Assembly: GCF_018691265.1 (NCBI RefSeq)
Contig: NW_024881329.1
Coordinates: forward strand, 5,270,001 to 5,334,000
Source: Tyto alba
Taxonomy: Eukaryota > Chordata > Aves > Strigiformes > Tytonidae
Reading direction: 5' to 3'
Length of the DNA: 64,000 nt
The translations under genes and the position numbers were made by a program. The first letter of the stretch is position 1; each line of letters starts with the position of its first letter. Below are positions 39,105 to 51,817 of this stretch, in pieces. The notes beneath the pieces are model-generated. The model was not told where the DNA came from, did not search any database, and saw nothing but the letters and a program-made list of their open reading frames with translations.

Positions 39105-41790
39105 AAGGAATTGAAATTAAGTGGTGCCCTTTGTCCCAAGACTAGCCATTAGTTCCCCTTAATGAAGGCCTATCTAACTCTTCAGATATTCTTTCTGTGG
39201 CATTTTTAAAATGGGTGCTTCATTATCTTCAATCTTTGACTTCAACTTCTGTGCCAGTGATTCACATAGCTGCTTGTTCCCTCCTGGCCAGTGTCACTGC
39301 AGTCATTTTGCCCAGCCCTCCTCCAAGTTGATAATATATTATTACAAAAAAATGAACTCTGTGTTTTCTGCAGATGATGTTTCTCTGACAGAAATCTAGT
39401 ATCTGGCTTTTTTTACAAACCTTTTTCTAAATCTTCTATGGGCAGATGTGGTAGAGTATACCTTTTATTTTCACAACAATAATTCTCTGCTCTTTAGCCT
39501 CCCTGACTTCTGACCTGATGGTGATGAGAATCCTTTTTGTGGCCTGTCATTCTGTATCTGTCAGCTGCCCTTTCACCCCTTCAGATTTATGCCTAGCTTT
39601 CCATATATGTATGAGGCATTTTCGTATATGACCAGTCATAAATTCTACTTGCTCTCTATTTTTCTTTTGCCAGTTTTCATTCTCGGCCCATTTTGGTAAC
39701 CTTGGAGCTCACTAGAGTCATGTAGAAAGATCTATTTTGTGGCCTGTCTATATGCTTGGGAGAAGTAAAGGCTGGAAAATACTCAGTGATCCTTATTTTA
39801 GGGGAGTTGTTCTTGTCTAGGGGTTTCCTAGCTTGTAATTTTTTCTGTGATGTTTTTTCAAAAGTTGTTTGATTAGATATATTTAACAATTTGAGAGGTT
39901 AATACCCTACTGTGCTGTTTCTTTGAATATTTATTATGCCACTAATGTTCTATTGAGTAGTTTGTAATTCAAGGTGACCAAAAACTTTATGGCTTCCTCT
40001 CCCTTGTCCTGATGGGACAGGATAAAAACAAATACAATCCTATAGTCAAATATAGTGAGCCTCCAGACAAACATGCAAGCTGTTGTACTAATTGCTAGTG
40101 ATCTAGTAACAAAAAGCTTACTACAGTCATCTTGCTAGTGTAAGGACACGTTATATTCCCTTTTCATGAAACTCAGAAGTTTTCCCACTCAAAGTAGGCT
40201 TATTCTGCAGGTTCCATATAATAACTGTGCAAAAGAATGCCTTTTCTTAGGTGCAGCTGGTTTTCTTTCTTTGAATTTTTTCCCTGAATAATTGTTCTGT
40301 GGTATGTCTTTAGTCTTGGTTTGTGATGTCTTTTTCCTGTTTGTTAATATTTACATAAATATTTTTATCTGGAACCTTACCAAAAAAATTCCAATTAACC
40401 TCTTAGATGTTCTGATCTGTTGATATTTAAATGGGATATGTTGAACATTAACTTTTTGGTACTTTTCTGCAGCACATGCATGTGCATTTGTGATACAGGT
40501 TTGGCTGTCAATATTGCACATGCACAGTCTTGAGAAAATCTGGTGCCTTCTAAGATAAGAGTAACAGAACTGCTGTATTAGATGAGATGTATCTAGCCTA
40601 CTCTGACATTCTAGTGGTGTTTTTGTTGTGTTCCATTGCCTTAAAGATTGTCGAGAAAATTAAAGACCATTGTTTAATTACCTCTGACTTGAGTAATGTT
40701 TACACTTAATTACAGAAAAGGAGAATTTTAATATACTGATATGTAAAGAAAACTGATAACAATTAAATGTTACTGGATTTGCAGAAGAGAAAGATGGTCC
40801 TGCTAGGTTTGCAATAGTCAGTTTCTGAATTTTGAAAAGGAAAATTTATTTTAGAATTATGATTGGGATTGCATTTTGTGAATTTTGGCACTTTTCTTCT
40901 CATTATTTGGACTCCAGAATGGTACTTCATGCTGTTAATACCTGCTGCTTTTCAGAAATAACAGTGGCATCAGAAACATTATTATATTGCAGGATGGCTT
41001 TCTTTTTTATTACAGAAATTCACAGGCACAGTCTGTGACAGCCAAATAAAGAAAAGAAAATAGGAAGAAATATCTCTAGTAGTTCAGAATAGGAGTTTTT
41101 TGCATGGATTTTTTATTATGCCAGCCATTTACAGAACAAAATTTACATACTGTGCTTCAAGAAAGAGTACTATGGGGTAATAATAATACATGGATCATGA
41201 TTTGGGGTATAAAAGAGTAGATGTTACAAAAATAAATAATAATGAGGGAAAATAAGGATAATGAAAGCAGTGAAATTATGTTAAAGCAAGCAGAAGAAGT
41301 AAGGCAAGTTGTCAGAGACTTGTATTTAATGGAAAGAGGCGAGATGTGTATATGAAAGTAGGATTGAAATGTAATTTGGCTGCTTTGTGACTCTGTGTTC
41401 CCCAATCCTGCAGATCATGCTGTGAATTACTGAAGTCACTGGGCTTGGTTTGTGATAGTTTTGCTTACTAGAGGGAACTGGAAAGATAGGGATTCCACAT
41501 AATTTCAGGGAGGATCCTTAAAATGGGGAGATATTTCTTTGGGCTCTGTATAAATACTGAACCATGTATTTACTAAGTGATTTTATCTCTCTCACATTGT
41601 TAACAATATGGAACAAGATAGAGAGTAATGAATTTGGGTTTATTTACAATTTCAAGAGAACCAGAATGTTTTTCCCCACCTAATTTCTTAGACCCTAATT
41701 AGAAGATGACCTGACAAATCTGCTCCCCAAAACGAAAGAAAGCTATTGTGTTTGTGGTATTTATTCTATATTTTGTATCTTCTCTTTTAG

Positions 41791-41945
41791 GTGGCCAGTG
41801 CTTCTCTTGGGGATGGAACGAACATGGGATGTGTGGTGATGGCACAGAAGCAAATGTTTACACCCCGAAGCCAGTCAACGCTCTTGGTTATGCAAAACAG
41901 ATCTTAATTGGATGTGGGGCAGGACATTCCATGGCTCTTTGTTAA
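41791..41945 (+). CDS. SERGEF: SERGEF (DelGEF) terminal coding exon, RCC1-like repeat
   Basis: This is the 3'-terminal coding exon of secretion-regulating guanine nucleotide exchange factor, a seven-bladed RCC1-type propeller protein reported to bind the exocyst component SEC5 and affect secretion. A pyrimidine-rich acceptor ending TTTTAG (41785-41790) precedes the exon. The frame enters with two bases (GT) completing a Gly codon, so the upstream intron is phase 1. The translation contains the RCC1 signature FSWGWNEHGMCGDGTEANV, then a PKPV segment, and ends IGCGAGHSMALC followed by TAA (41943-41945). The GCGAGHS.AL closing motif is typical of an RCC1 repeat. The match to mammalian SERGEF as I remember it is close throughout. 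The bird frame stops directly after ...ALC, whereas the mammalian protein continues with a hydrophilic tail. The other exons are not in the window. The exon is convergent with KCNC1 downstream. I am very sure of the gene identity and the acceptor. Confidence 0.96.
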
Positions 41946-43890
41946 TCTCCACATTAGACTTGGCACACCTGAAATCATAGCATTCGTGGATGTGGATGGA
42001 CATCTTTGGGTTGCATAGCTCAGAAGTGCTAGAGGAGGATTGCCCATGATTAACACAATAGTTGGAAAGTGCAGAAGTTTTTTCTAAGACTAGAAGGCAT
42101 GAGTATGCATAGAAAATGATAATATTTTAAAAATCGTTTCATGGGTCTTTTTCACAGGAATTTACATTCTTACCCACAGATAGAATGACATTTTGCCTTG
42201 ATGCAATGCCATTGAAGAAAGAATGACTTTTTCTTGTTGTTCTGAGAAGACTTTGACGAAGAAACCGGTTGCTTAATTGCTTATGATTGGTGTATAAATT
42301 CAGTCTGAGGAAATGGCCTGAGAAGGTGGTGACATAGGGCTCCTTCTGGTCTTTTGTTATTGTATCTGTTCATCATGATGAGCATGTGTTGCGCCTGCCA
42401 ACTTCTATTGGAGTTGTGAACTCCCAGCATCTCAGAAAATCCAGTTTGCATCACAGAGAAATGCCAGTGAACATAAATAGATGCAGACACACATCTTAAA
42501 CAGAAGATTAGGATTAAAACAAAAAAAAAAAAAGAAGGCTTACAAAAGGGGAACATGAGGCCCTTCTGAACTAGCTATATCTTGATTACACTGTGAAAGG
42601 AGCAATATTTCTGAGGAATTATCTTCTGTGCCAGACATCAGTTTATTATAGATTTACAGGAATGCAGATCTGCATGAATTATCATCAACTTGCAAACCAA
42701 ACCTGAAATTTCTGAAGCTACTACTTAGGCAAGAAAAAATTCTAAGAGCTCATGGAAACAATAGAAAAGTTCTTGTCAAAGGGCGTAAAACAGTTGTAGC
42801 TGCTGAGAACAGTTTGATCCAACATAACTCCTGTGTTTCCAGCTGCCTTTGAATAGGAAGACATCCAAATCTAAACAGAAAGATTTTATGAATTCTCCAG
42901 CCTAAAAAGCAGACCAGAATGCTCCTGATGAATTTCAGGTTAGTTCTCACGTTTCGCAGCCCAGCTGAGTTACTGTTCAGAACATGCCCACAGTACTTGT
43001 TCCAGGTGAGTGCTTGGCAGAGAATGTAGGCCTAACACTTGTTTTGGTAGAAGAAATGAAAAAGTGTAAAATATCTTAAGATATTATTAGATGCCTATGT
43101 TGAGCAGAATTTTGGAAGCTATTTATAAAACTGTTTTTCACACAAATACAGTGGATGGCATTAAACTGGATGTTTACCACCCACGATAGTTACATTTGGT
43201 GTGGTATTTGATATATTTCAAGTTCTAAATATAGAGAATACTACTGTGTGGTAAATGCACCTTTTAATGAGACCTACTGTTGCTAAACAGTGGTTTAATT
43301 TTTAAAGCAGGCTTCCCAGGGAAGAAACCTTACAGAATACTCAGAGAAGGGCTCTTAGGAAGTAGGACAGGAAGGCTTTCTAATGATATATCAAGATACA
43401 CATGGAAGGAAGGAATTAAGGGGGGTAATATGGGCTGTGAGGGTCTTTTTCCCCCCCTTGGTTTTACAGCAGTTCTAGTTCATGGCCTAATTTTCAAAGG
43501 CATTTTCTTTTTCTATTCAATGGTTGTGAAACTTGAACTGACTATGAAGCTGATTATAACTGTATTACAGGTACTGAAAGAATCTGTAAGAATAATCAAA
43601 TGGGTCCTCTGCAAAAAGTACAGAATTGAGTCTTGTACTGTAAAGTGGTTCTGTTAATCTGTGTATTAGTTGTGGTTCTTCATGGCAATACGCTGTTCTG
43701 GGCTGTGACCTCTTGCACTTTTTACTTATCAAAGTTGCTATTTATTGACTCTCCTCAATGATACTTTCTAGATACCACAACTTCTCTATTACATATACTG
43801 AACAGTTTTTTCGTGCTTTTTTTTTTGGCATTTCTACCTTTTGTTTTCCTCCAAAATCCGTGTACCAAATAAACATGTTATCTTGTTTCA
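41946..43890 (+). other. SERGEF: SERGEF 3' untranslated region (inferred extent)
   Basis: This sequence follows the SERGEF stop codon with no downstream splice evidence that I can see. The first canonical AATAAA on the plus strand after the stop is at 43868-43873, so the 3'UTR is drawn to just past it. An ATTAAA at about 43161 would give a shorter form. An A13 run lies at 42521-42533 and a T10 run at 43817-43826. The several ORFs here (longest 125 codons, 43280-43657 +) look like chance openings. The extent is inference from signal position only. Confidence 0.45.
43868..43873 (+). terminator. candidate SERGEF polyadenylation signal AATAAA
   Basis: This is the first AATAAA on the plus strand after the SERGEF stop codon. 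U/GU-rich sequence (ATGTTATCTTGTTTCAG) begins directly downstream, as expected near a cleavage site. Further AATAAA hexamers follow at about 44039, 44441 and 44826, so longer forms are possible. No transcript evidence was available. Confidence 0.4.
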
Positions 43891-46472
43891 GTAATCATAC
43901 CCTCTAAATAATTCTGTTCCTTGATTAATCACAGCTAGTATGTGTGCCCTCTAACAAGGGTTACTGTACTGAGCATATTTTGACTGTGTATGCTGTTCCT
44001 GCAGATCATTTCAGAGGAATCTAACGAATTACATAGAAAATAAATGCAACTTGGTAATATGAAACGTTATTCACTTATTCACATCTGCAACATGAACACA
44101 TTTTTTGAAATTCAAAGAATGATTTGGGATGATAAGGAGGAAAGAAAGGAGTACTGTGGTTTCCTCCTGGTCCTGATTTTGTGTTTCAAATCTACATCTG
44201 ATCTTCATCTTTGAAATGGCGAGAACTGCTGCTTCTCTTTGGAAAGTAATGACTTGTCTTGAGAGCCTGACATACTAAATGCTTTGTCATCGGTCAGGAC
44301 TTCTAGATGCTGCTGTAGTATGAAGAGTGAATAATAATTTGTTGTAGATGGTACATGGTTGAATGTCAAAAACAAGTTGTTGCTCATTCATTCAGAAATG
44401 AATGCCCTGTTCTATATGTCAGTGTGCTTTGCAGAATAAAACATTGTACAAAGTCAGCTAAGGCTTTCTACTGTAAGGAAGGGAGCACACAGGGAAAAGA
44501 TCCTAATCAAGTAAAGACACCCCCTTCCTTGCTGGTGTCCAGAGCACCAAGTTCCCTCTTGATGTCCTGATGGAGAAGATCAGTCTCTGCCAGGCAAAAT
44601 GCAGAGCCTGTGTGCTATGTCAGTGCTTCTGCAGTGCATGCAAAGAGCAACTTCTTCATGCAGGTCTTCAATGCTAAACAAAGCAAGCCTTCTAAGAAGT
44701 AAGCATTCTGTGTTCACATTCAGATGCAAATAAACTGACAAGGTTTGTAATATATATGTATATAAAACACCGGAACAAGGTAAGCAAGTGTCAGTGCAGC
44801 TGCTTTCCCCTCCCATTTTCTGAAAATAAACAAACTTGTTAATGAGCTGACGCTCATGAGGGCAAAAAGGTGAACTTGTTCTCCAGCAAAGCTGTGATAC
44901 TGAGTTTTGAACTGTTAACCTTCGGTTCGGAGAGCTTTCAGGCTCTTGGGTAGAGAGGGAGAAGGAAGCTGTTGTGTGAAGTCCTAGGAGATCTGCAGTT
45001 GTTACGCATGCAACCTCCATGTGCAGCAGGGCAAGACACTCCTGTTCCATTTTAAAGAATGTTGGTAGGAAGATGTGTGTGTTGTGTCAGAAGTTTCTGT
45101 CTCTTGGAGGATTTGTTTAGGCCACTTGACAGTCGCTGATTTTATTTGACTTTGTGTAGCATTCCTGAGTGACGTGATGCTTTTCTACTTAGAATGCTGG
45201 ACACTATACTGGAAGTGTGTTCATCTGAAAGAAAGATTCAGTACTGCCTTTCTTCCCATTTCTCCAGTCACCACTTCTTACATGGCACTGGCTTCCCTCC
45301 CCTATCTGCATGTTGTCAGTCCTGTTTGTGACTGACTAGTTCTTGCCATCTGCAACCACCATAAAGGTCACTTCTGCCTGAGTGACAGGAGGTTTACTTG
45401 GCTACATGGCTTAGCCCAGAGAAATTGAGGGGAAGGGGAAGAATGTGATTTGATTTTGATTTCAATGACATTTTTCAAGTCGTATAAGACTTAGAGATGA
45501 GGATGGAAAACAGACGAAGGGGATCAGTTTGAATGTATGGGAGAAAGGTTACCATGGAAAGACATGTAAAATCAGTAGAAAGCCTGATGTGGTCAGGTAA
45601 AACATAGGAGAAAAGGGGGGCGGAGGGGGAAGACAGGTTTAAGATACAGCTCCTGAAGACTGAACAATCACACAGGGATTAGGAACGTTGCAGCCTGCTG
45701 GTATGGTGGGAGGGAGATGAGGGACAAGCTATTCTATTTCTTGGATATTATTGTTCCCACTCTTCCACCATTTATTAATACTCATATGAATTAATGAGCT
45801 GAAATGGATTTTCTTTCTCATTCATAGCACATCTTGAAATTTTCAGTTTTCTTCAGTTGGAACAGCAACACCTGTCCTTATCTTCCAGTCTCAAAAATCT
45901 TTAGGCCTGTGACATAGTCCAGCACTTAATCAAATACTCTAGTATTTTTTCCATAAATTCCATTAACTCTAGATCTGATTTAAATGAGACTTAAGTAATT
46001 TTGGGACTTACACGTCCTTTTCCTTTGTATTAGAAATCAAGATGATGACAGATCTTTGTCACTGAAATTGTGTTGTTGTGTTTTCACCAGAAAGTCCCCT
46101 GTGTTCTCTTAGCAATTTTGATATTTTTATGGCATATGGCAAGTCTTGTGCTTTTTCTTTCAGCTAGATACTGTCTTAAAAAAGGCTCCAGAATTTTTTC
46201 ATCAGTATTTGAGTCATGCTTGTGGTATTTACTACCAGCTTATAGTTCAGAGCAGCTGAAAGTTCTGTAAAGGGAAGAAGAAAATACTGAAGCAGAAAAC
46301 AAGTCTTGCTTCCCAAAGGCTGGGAATGGATGCAGTCTGTACTAGAAAATCATCTTGGGTGGTTTTGTTTGCACTTAATGTGCTCAGCAGAAAAGTGGAG
46401 CTTACATTGAATTTACTGAAAAATCCAGCTGACACAAAAAAATAATTGGACATTTAAACTTTTGACATATCA
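43891..46472. other. SERGEF-KCNC1 intergenic segment, no gene seen
   Basis: No recognisable coding, RNA or repeat feature. The longest opening is 156 codons on the minus strand (44580-45050), with no family resemblance that I can see. The segment may include the tail of a longer SERGEF 3'UTR, because AATAAA hexamers recur at about 44039, 44441 and 44826. Confidence 0.6.
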
Positions 46473-47175
46473 ATGTCATAGAAACATAAAATGGTTTGGG
46501 TTGGAAGGGACCTTAAAGATCATCTAGTTCCACCCCCCTGCCCCGGGCAGGGCCCCCTTCCCCCAGCCCAGGGTGCTCCCAGCCCCGTCCAACCTGGCCT
46601 TGAACCCTTCCAGGGAGGGGGCAGCCACAGCTGCTCTGGGCACCCTGGGCCAGCGCCTCACTGCCCGCACAGGGAATAAATCTACCCTCTTTCAGTTTAA
46701 AAGATTCCTAGAGCGGAGCAGAGGGGGAGAATCCCCTCCCTGGCCCTGCTGCCCCCCCTGCTCTGGCTGCAGCCCCGGGCACGGGTGGGTTCTGGGCTGT
46801 GAGCGCACGGGGCTGCCTCACGGGCAGTTTTCCCCCCACCAGCCCCCCCAGTCCCTCTCCTTGGGGCTGCTCTCCTGCCACTCCTCGAGGGCCCAGCCTG
46901 GGTTTGTGCTGGGGATTGCCCCGACCCACGGGCAGGACCTTGCCCTTGGCCTTGTTGAACTCCATGAGTTTTGTCTGGGCCCCCTCTCCAGCCTGCCCAG
47001 GTCCCTCGGGATGGCATCCCTTGTGTCAGGTGTGTCAGCTGTGCCACACAGCTCAGTGTTGGTGAACTTGCTGAGGGTGCACTCGATCCCACTGTCCACG
47101 TCACTGGCAAAGATGTTAAACATCGCCTGAGGAACACCATGTGTCACTGTTCTCCACTTGGACACAGAGCTGTTG
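46473..47175 (-). mobile_element. CR1 LINE fragment, internally deleted, 3' end intact
   Basis: The avian CR1 3' end is read on the minus strand: TGGAACTAGATGATCTTTAA, then GGTCCCTTCCAACCCAAACC and a degenerate (ATTCTATG)-like tail near 46473-46495. Farther 5' on the minus strand, translation gives CR1 reverse-transcriptase segments: VTHGVPQ, FNIFASDVDSGIECTLSKF, DAIPRDLGRLERG and, after a frame change, MEFNKAKGKVLPVGRGNP. The catalytic F-A-D-D box expected after CTLSK is FTNT here, so both aspartates are gone. A short deletion follows GVPQ. The frame breaks near the FNK segment. After ILPLCSAL the sequence jumps to the 3'UTR segment containing CTGAAAGAGGGTAGATTT. The copy is a dead, 5'-truncated, multiply deleted relic. 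It is GC-rich compared with its surroundings and explains the overlapping ORFs on both strands here. Confidence 0.95.
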
Positions 47176-50100
47176 ATTTACATGCAGAAAAAGTAGTAGT
47201 ACACGCTTTGTCCTTTTCTTTTAGCTTTGTGCTATTCTTAATTCCTGATAAATGCTGGTCTTAGATGTTTTGCTCTATGTTAGAATAATTTAATAACCTT
47301 GAATTAAAATGCTTTGATTGTATGGAAATGGCCTTCTGTTGGATGAATGTTCCAAAAAATAACTGTAAAGAGAGGAGTTTACCATATGTGCCTTTGAAGT
47401 TAATTTGGAGAAACTGCATGTGTAAAGCTGTTGTTATTTTGTAACCCATTTAGAGGTTTGAAGGGATTGAAGTAAGGCACATACTTCAGCTGTTTGTGCG
47501 TTTCATTCAGATTCATCCATCAGTTGTCTCTGCATTCACCTATTTTTAATGCAGAGACAGTATTTACTCATCAGTGCCTCTGTAGGACATGGAAAGAGCC
47601 TATGTGACCGAAAATACCCAGCAATGAAAATGGTCTCTTTATTTGAATCATGACCTGTATGAACCATGTTACCTTGTGGGAGAGTGAGCAAGCATAAATT
47701 TAGAGTACTGGGAGAGAACACATTTTTCAGCTTGATTTGAAATAAGAGCAACAAAGTAATTATTCCTGTATAAAAGTTGGCTGTGGGGATGAGAAAATTC
47801 AGAGGTGACGTTTATTTTGCAAAACTTCCTCAGGAATTTTTATTTTGTGACATGTTGGATTTCAGTTAATTTTCAGATGAGCCTTTGCAGGTTGGGGGGG
47901 AGTAGAATCTAAGTCCAATTCCTGTGTTGGCTAGCCGCTCAATTCATATCACTTTGTTATTCAGATACAATACAATATTGGAGGGAGTTCTGTCTTCAGG
48001 GTTTGGGATCAAGACCTTGTCAGTGGAAATTGCTGAATTTCAATTCAGTATGATTCCAGTACTCCCTGATCATCATAATCTTCTAAGTGTACATGAACAC
48101 TTTGCTATAAGACTCTGCATTTTTACATTTTTTTATATTTACAAGTGGGGCCAAGAATTGGGAGATTTTTAATGTTCTGACATGATTTTAGTTTTTTTGC
48201 TACAGATGTCAAATGAGTTTAGCTTTTGCTTTGTTTTTACTTATTTGAATGCATGAAGACATGTGGTACCTAAATTAGGGCAACAGAGGAGTTGCCAATC
48301 AAAAATGAAGATGCTCTGTCATTTTAACTGTGTTGGTGCTTAATCATTTTCCATAATAATCCTCTGCTTTAAAGTACAAAAGATAACAGATTCCTATAGG
48401 GGCACAGTGCCTTTCTGCACACAAGGAAACATGGCATCTTTTAAATAATGGAGAGACACTACTCTCCTTTGGTGCCTTAATTCTGAGTAGATATATTATA
48501 ACAACTGTTCCTACTTAAATACTGCTTTTCCTCTTTTGACCTCAGAACACTTTAGAAAGGGGATAGTGTCACAGAAACAGAAGATGAGGCACAGAAAATT
48601 GAAATGCCCCAAGCAAGGTAACCCAGCATGTCCACAGCAGATCCAAGAATAAAATTCCTGTCTCCTGAGTCCCATGCCAAGACTCTACTTTCTAGGCTAG
48701 TGGTCCTTGATGGTTTTTTAGGTAAGCCTCACTGCTACTAGTTCCCTCTCTCCTTGCTCTTCTTTCCCCCTTACCACTGATTGCTGTTTCTTCACATGCT
48801 CCCTTCCCTCCTACTTGCATAACCCATTTTCTTCCATGTTCTCCTCATTTCCCATCTCTTGTGCTACTGCTGCCTCTTCTCTAGTCACCCACTTGGACTG
48901 ATACCACCACCGCAAAGCATGACTCCTACTGAGCTTATTTGCTTGGGCTCAAGCCATGTGTCTCCCGTTCGTCCTGGTGTGACTCACTGTCAGCAGCCTC
49001 TGCATAGGCTGTGTTGGCCCTGCTAAGCCCTTTGGTGTCCAGAAGCTGTGCGGGTACCTTAGGGTGATATCTGAGTTAATACCACTCCAATACTTTGACT
49101 TTTGCTGACTAAGGAATCTAACCTGTGCTCCGTGGACAGTAGAGAGACCAATGGAAGCCTTGGAGTATGCACTCTTAATTTTGGTACCTGTAGATGTTGG
49201 GACCTATGTACTTGCATCAAGTTTTTCAGATGTTCTAGTGAATGCGGAGGGCTGAAAACCTGGCTTTGTCAGCCTGAACCAGAGAATATATCTTTCAGTG
49301 GGGTCAGATGATGTGCTTAGTTTTAAAGCATTTGCTTTGTCGGATAAGGAAAGAAAGTAAAGAGATGCAGTTCTGGATCCATTTTCTAACTTGAAATTCA
49401 ATTTGAATTAAAATATTGTTCTTGATTGCAGATAAGCATTTGTATTCCTCTAAGGGTGAAAGGTTGCACCTACAGTCCTAGATGAATGCAGAGGCTTTGG
49501 GACTTCTGAACAGACAGGTATTTTAGGCCCAAACTCAAGTGAGTGACCTAAAAATAACCTCCAGAATTTAAGCACGTTTTCATGAAGTTAGGTTAGTTTC
49601 TGTATGAGCTCAGAGACAAAGTTGTTTCCAGGATATATATGGTAATCAGAGAAACAGGCTGCCTTGTTTTGAAGCTATGAAAAGGATATGTGAAGTGGCA
49701 GGGTAATAACTGCACTTTTTTGTCTTCAAGGTATCTTTTTTTGTAAGCAACACTGTGCTCAGCTCCTTTCTGAATGCCCTTGCCTTAGCCCTCCTTGCTC
49801 TCTTCTGTATTTCAGTCTGCTCATTTGTCCCAGCAGCCATTTGTTTCAGTGATGTATTTTCTTTTTGGCCCTGAAACTTTAAGGAGAGAGAAGGCAATTT
49901 ATGTGAAAAATCACTCTATCTAGATTAATGACTGCTGTGCTTGACTGTTACCACAATGGTATTGGCTAGATTTTTTTTGTTGGAGTGAGAGTACAGAAAC
50001 CACTTCTCAGATCCTTGCTGTCTGAAATTGTAGTTGTGGAGACACTTCAGGTTGCTCCAGAGAAATGAGTACCTTCATGCAGTCAGAGGAGAAACTGTAT

Positions 50101-51817
50101 GTGTAGAAGGTGTGGTTGAGGTGTGCTTTTAATGTTAGCAAGTAATAAACCACTAATTGACAGGGGCTTCAGATGAAGGATGAGCATCGGGTTCTGCAGA
50201 TGGGGGTGCATTGCCAAAGGCTGAGTTTGCAGAGGAAGGAATCAAGATGTTCATTTCCACCAGGAAAGGGGCGGAGCGTAACTGAGCTACAGAATGTGCT
50301 TCTGTTCTTGCTTACAACGGTGTGGTCAGAGGTGGCCAGTGGCTTTACTGCAAGCCTGAGGTCACAAGCTAGCTGCATGTATAGTTTTAATGCTTTAATC
50401 GAGATATATACCTCCTGCTGTGGGAGTGGGCAGACTTGAAGGCATTAATGTTTTAATCATAATACCCCAGCAAAAGCTCCTTAAATGAAAGGTAGCTGGG
50501 ATGATAGGGTAAATTTCTCTTAGGATTCAGTGTTAGGATTTGGTGCAACGGCTCTTGAAATTTTCCAGTTGTCTTACTCTTTCCCTATGCTGTCAGAGCT
50601 GCCACTGTTGTCCAAGGAAAACTGGGGTCAGACGGACCTTAAGCTTTAAAGCATCTCTTGAAGGGTGATGGATGGGGAGCACTGTTCTGTTTCTGAAGGG
50701 TTTATAAAAGTCACCCAAAAGACATAGCTGAAATCAGAATAAGCTGAGAGGAGTACCTAAATGAAAATGGGACTGGTAGATGTAAAAAGTAGCACAGAAT
50801 GACAGTTGCCTTAGGGCATATGTATCCAACCTGTTAGCTAAGGCTCATATATATGCAAAGCGCAGTGGAAGGGGAAGACCTACGTGGGATTTACAGGGCT
50901 GAATTGTTAGTATTCCTTATGGTAATGGAGAATTTGAGCAGCCTTCATGCTGGGCCCTTGAGTTTGTGTTAAATAAAAAACAGGGCAGATAAATCTATTT
51001 CTGGATTCTTAATACATTATAAGAGTTAAAGTAGTTCATTAGGCAACTTTTGGATCCTGGATTAACCTGGATTTTACCTCTGGAGGTAAGAAATTGCCCA
51101 CTTATCAGCTGTGAATGACAGCATAGAAATAGTTGGAGAAAAATAGTTATTGGGAAAAAGGATGGTCAGCTGAAGTAGAAATCAAGTACATAATGCTACA
51201 TCAAGGACTACAGAGGATTTTTCTAATTATGTACAAATTCAGATTATCGGCCTTTCTTCTATTCCTAAAACACAGTTTGAGGTCTTCCTTGATTTTCCTT
51301 TTGGAGTAGAGTTTTGTGAAGACAAGGTCCAGCTGCAGTTGTTTTTTTGTTTATAATTTAGCACTTACCAGAACCATGAGTGTTTCTTCTGGTTTTGGGG
51401 GTTTAATCTCTTACTTCCTCCAGACCATAGGGATACTGTTCCTTTACATTTTCATTCTCATTAGCAGTTGCAAATGCTGTAGCTTGCCTAGAAGTTTGCC
51501 AGCTCTTTTGAAGTTCCTCACATGAGGATAAAGGTGTATCCTTTCTTATAGAAGTATTTTACCAAAAATGCTCAAGCAACTAGAATGCTATTGACACATA
51601 GTCCATAGTTGTAATTTGTAACATCTAAAATTAAATTTAATCCCATTGTGTTTCTTGTTTCTTACTGTGTGACCAATAAAGTGTGACCTGGACACCTGGA
51701 TTTCTTTCAGAGTTTTGTATCAGGTGGACTGCTGTGGCTCAGTGAAGAACAAGTGAAGGACAGGGCCCAAAGAAGTAAGAAAAACTGAATTCATTTAATC
51801 AGCTAAAAAGACAAACT
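47176..51817. other. SERGEF-KCNC1 intergenic segment, no gene seen
   Basis: AT-rich sequence between the CR1 copy and the presumed KCNC1 3' end. All openings are short and unrecognised. The only site I note is a plus-strand AATAAA at 51675 in a context resembling a 3' end. A pyrimidine-rich stretch lies at about 48720-48900. Confidence 0.6.
51675..51680 (+). terminator. possible plus-strand polyadenylation signal AATAAA
   Basis: AATAAA is followed at once by GTGTGACC and then a T-rich stretch; the upstream 40 bases are also T-rich. This resembles a mammalian/avian mRNA 3' end, but no plus-strand gene is seen close upstream. It lies about 9.7 kb past the SERGEF stop, so assignment to SERGEF would need an unusually long 3'UTR. 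Chance occurrence is quite possible. Confidence 0.2.

Larger units (their letters stand above)
1..41790 (+). other. SERGEF: SERGEF last intron (part); two LTRs, otherwise no supported gene
   Basis: Everything upstream of the SERGEF terminal exon reads as intron. I looked on the plus strand for the preceding SERGEF exons, which should encode WGRADYGQLG-like and CGSEHNLAI-like RCC1 segments, and found none. The last intron therefore seems to exceed 41.7 kb. Open frames are short and scattered over both strands, with no family I recognise. The sequence is moderately AT-rich, with long A or T runs, and holds two LTR insertions described separately. Stretches 1-4130, 4786-38203 and 38752-41790 contain nothing else I can name. 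Very short or diverged exons could have been missed by eye. Confidence 0.7.

Noticed and set aside
46573..47264. Overlapping ORFs up to 185 codons on both strands
   Set aside because: They are shadows of the GC-rich CR1 copy. The only meaningful translation is the broken reverse-transcriptase segment on the minus strand.
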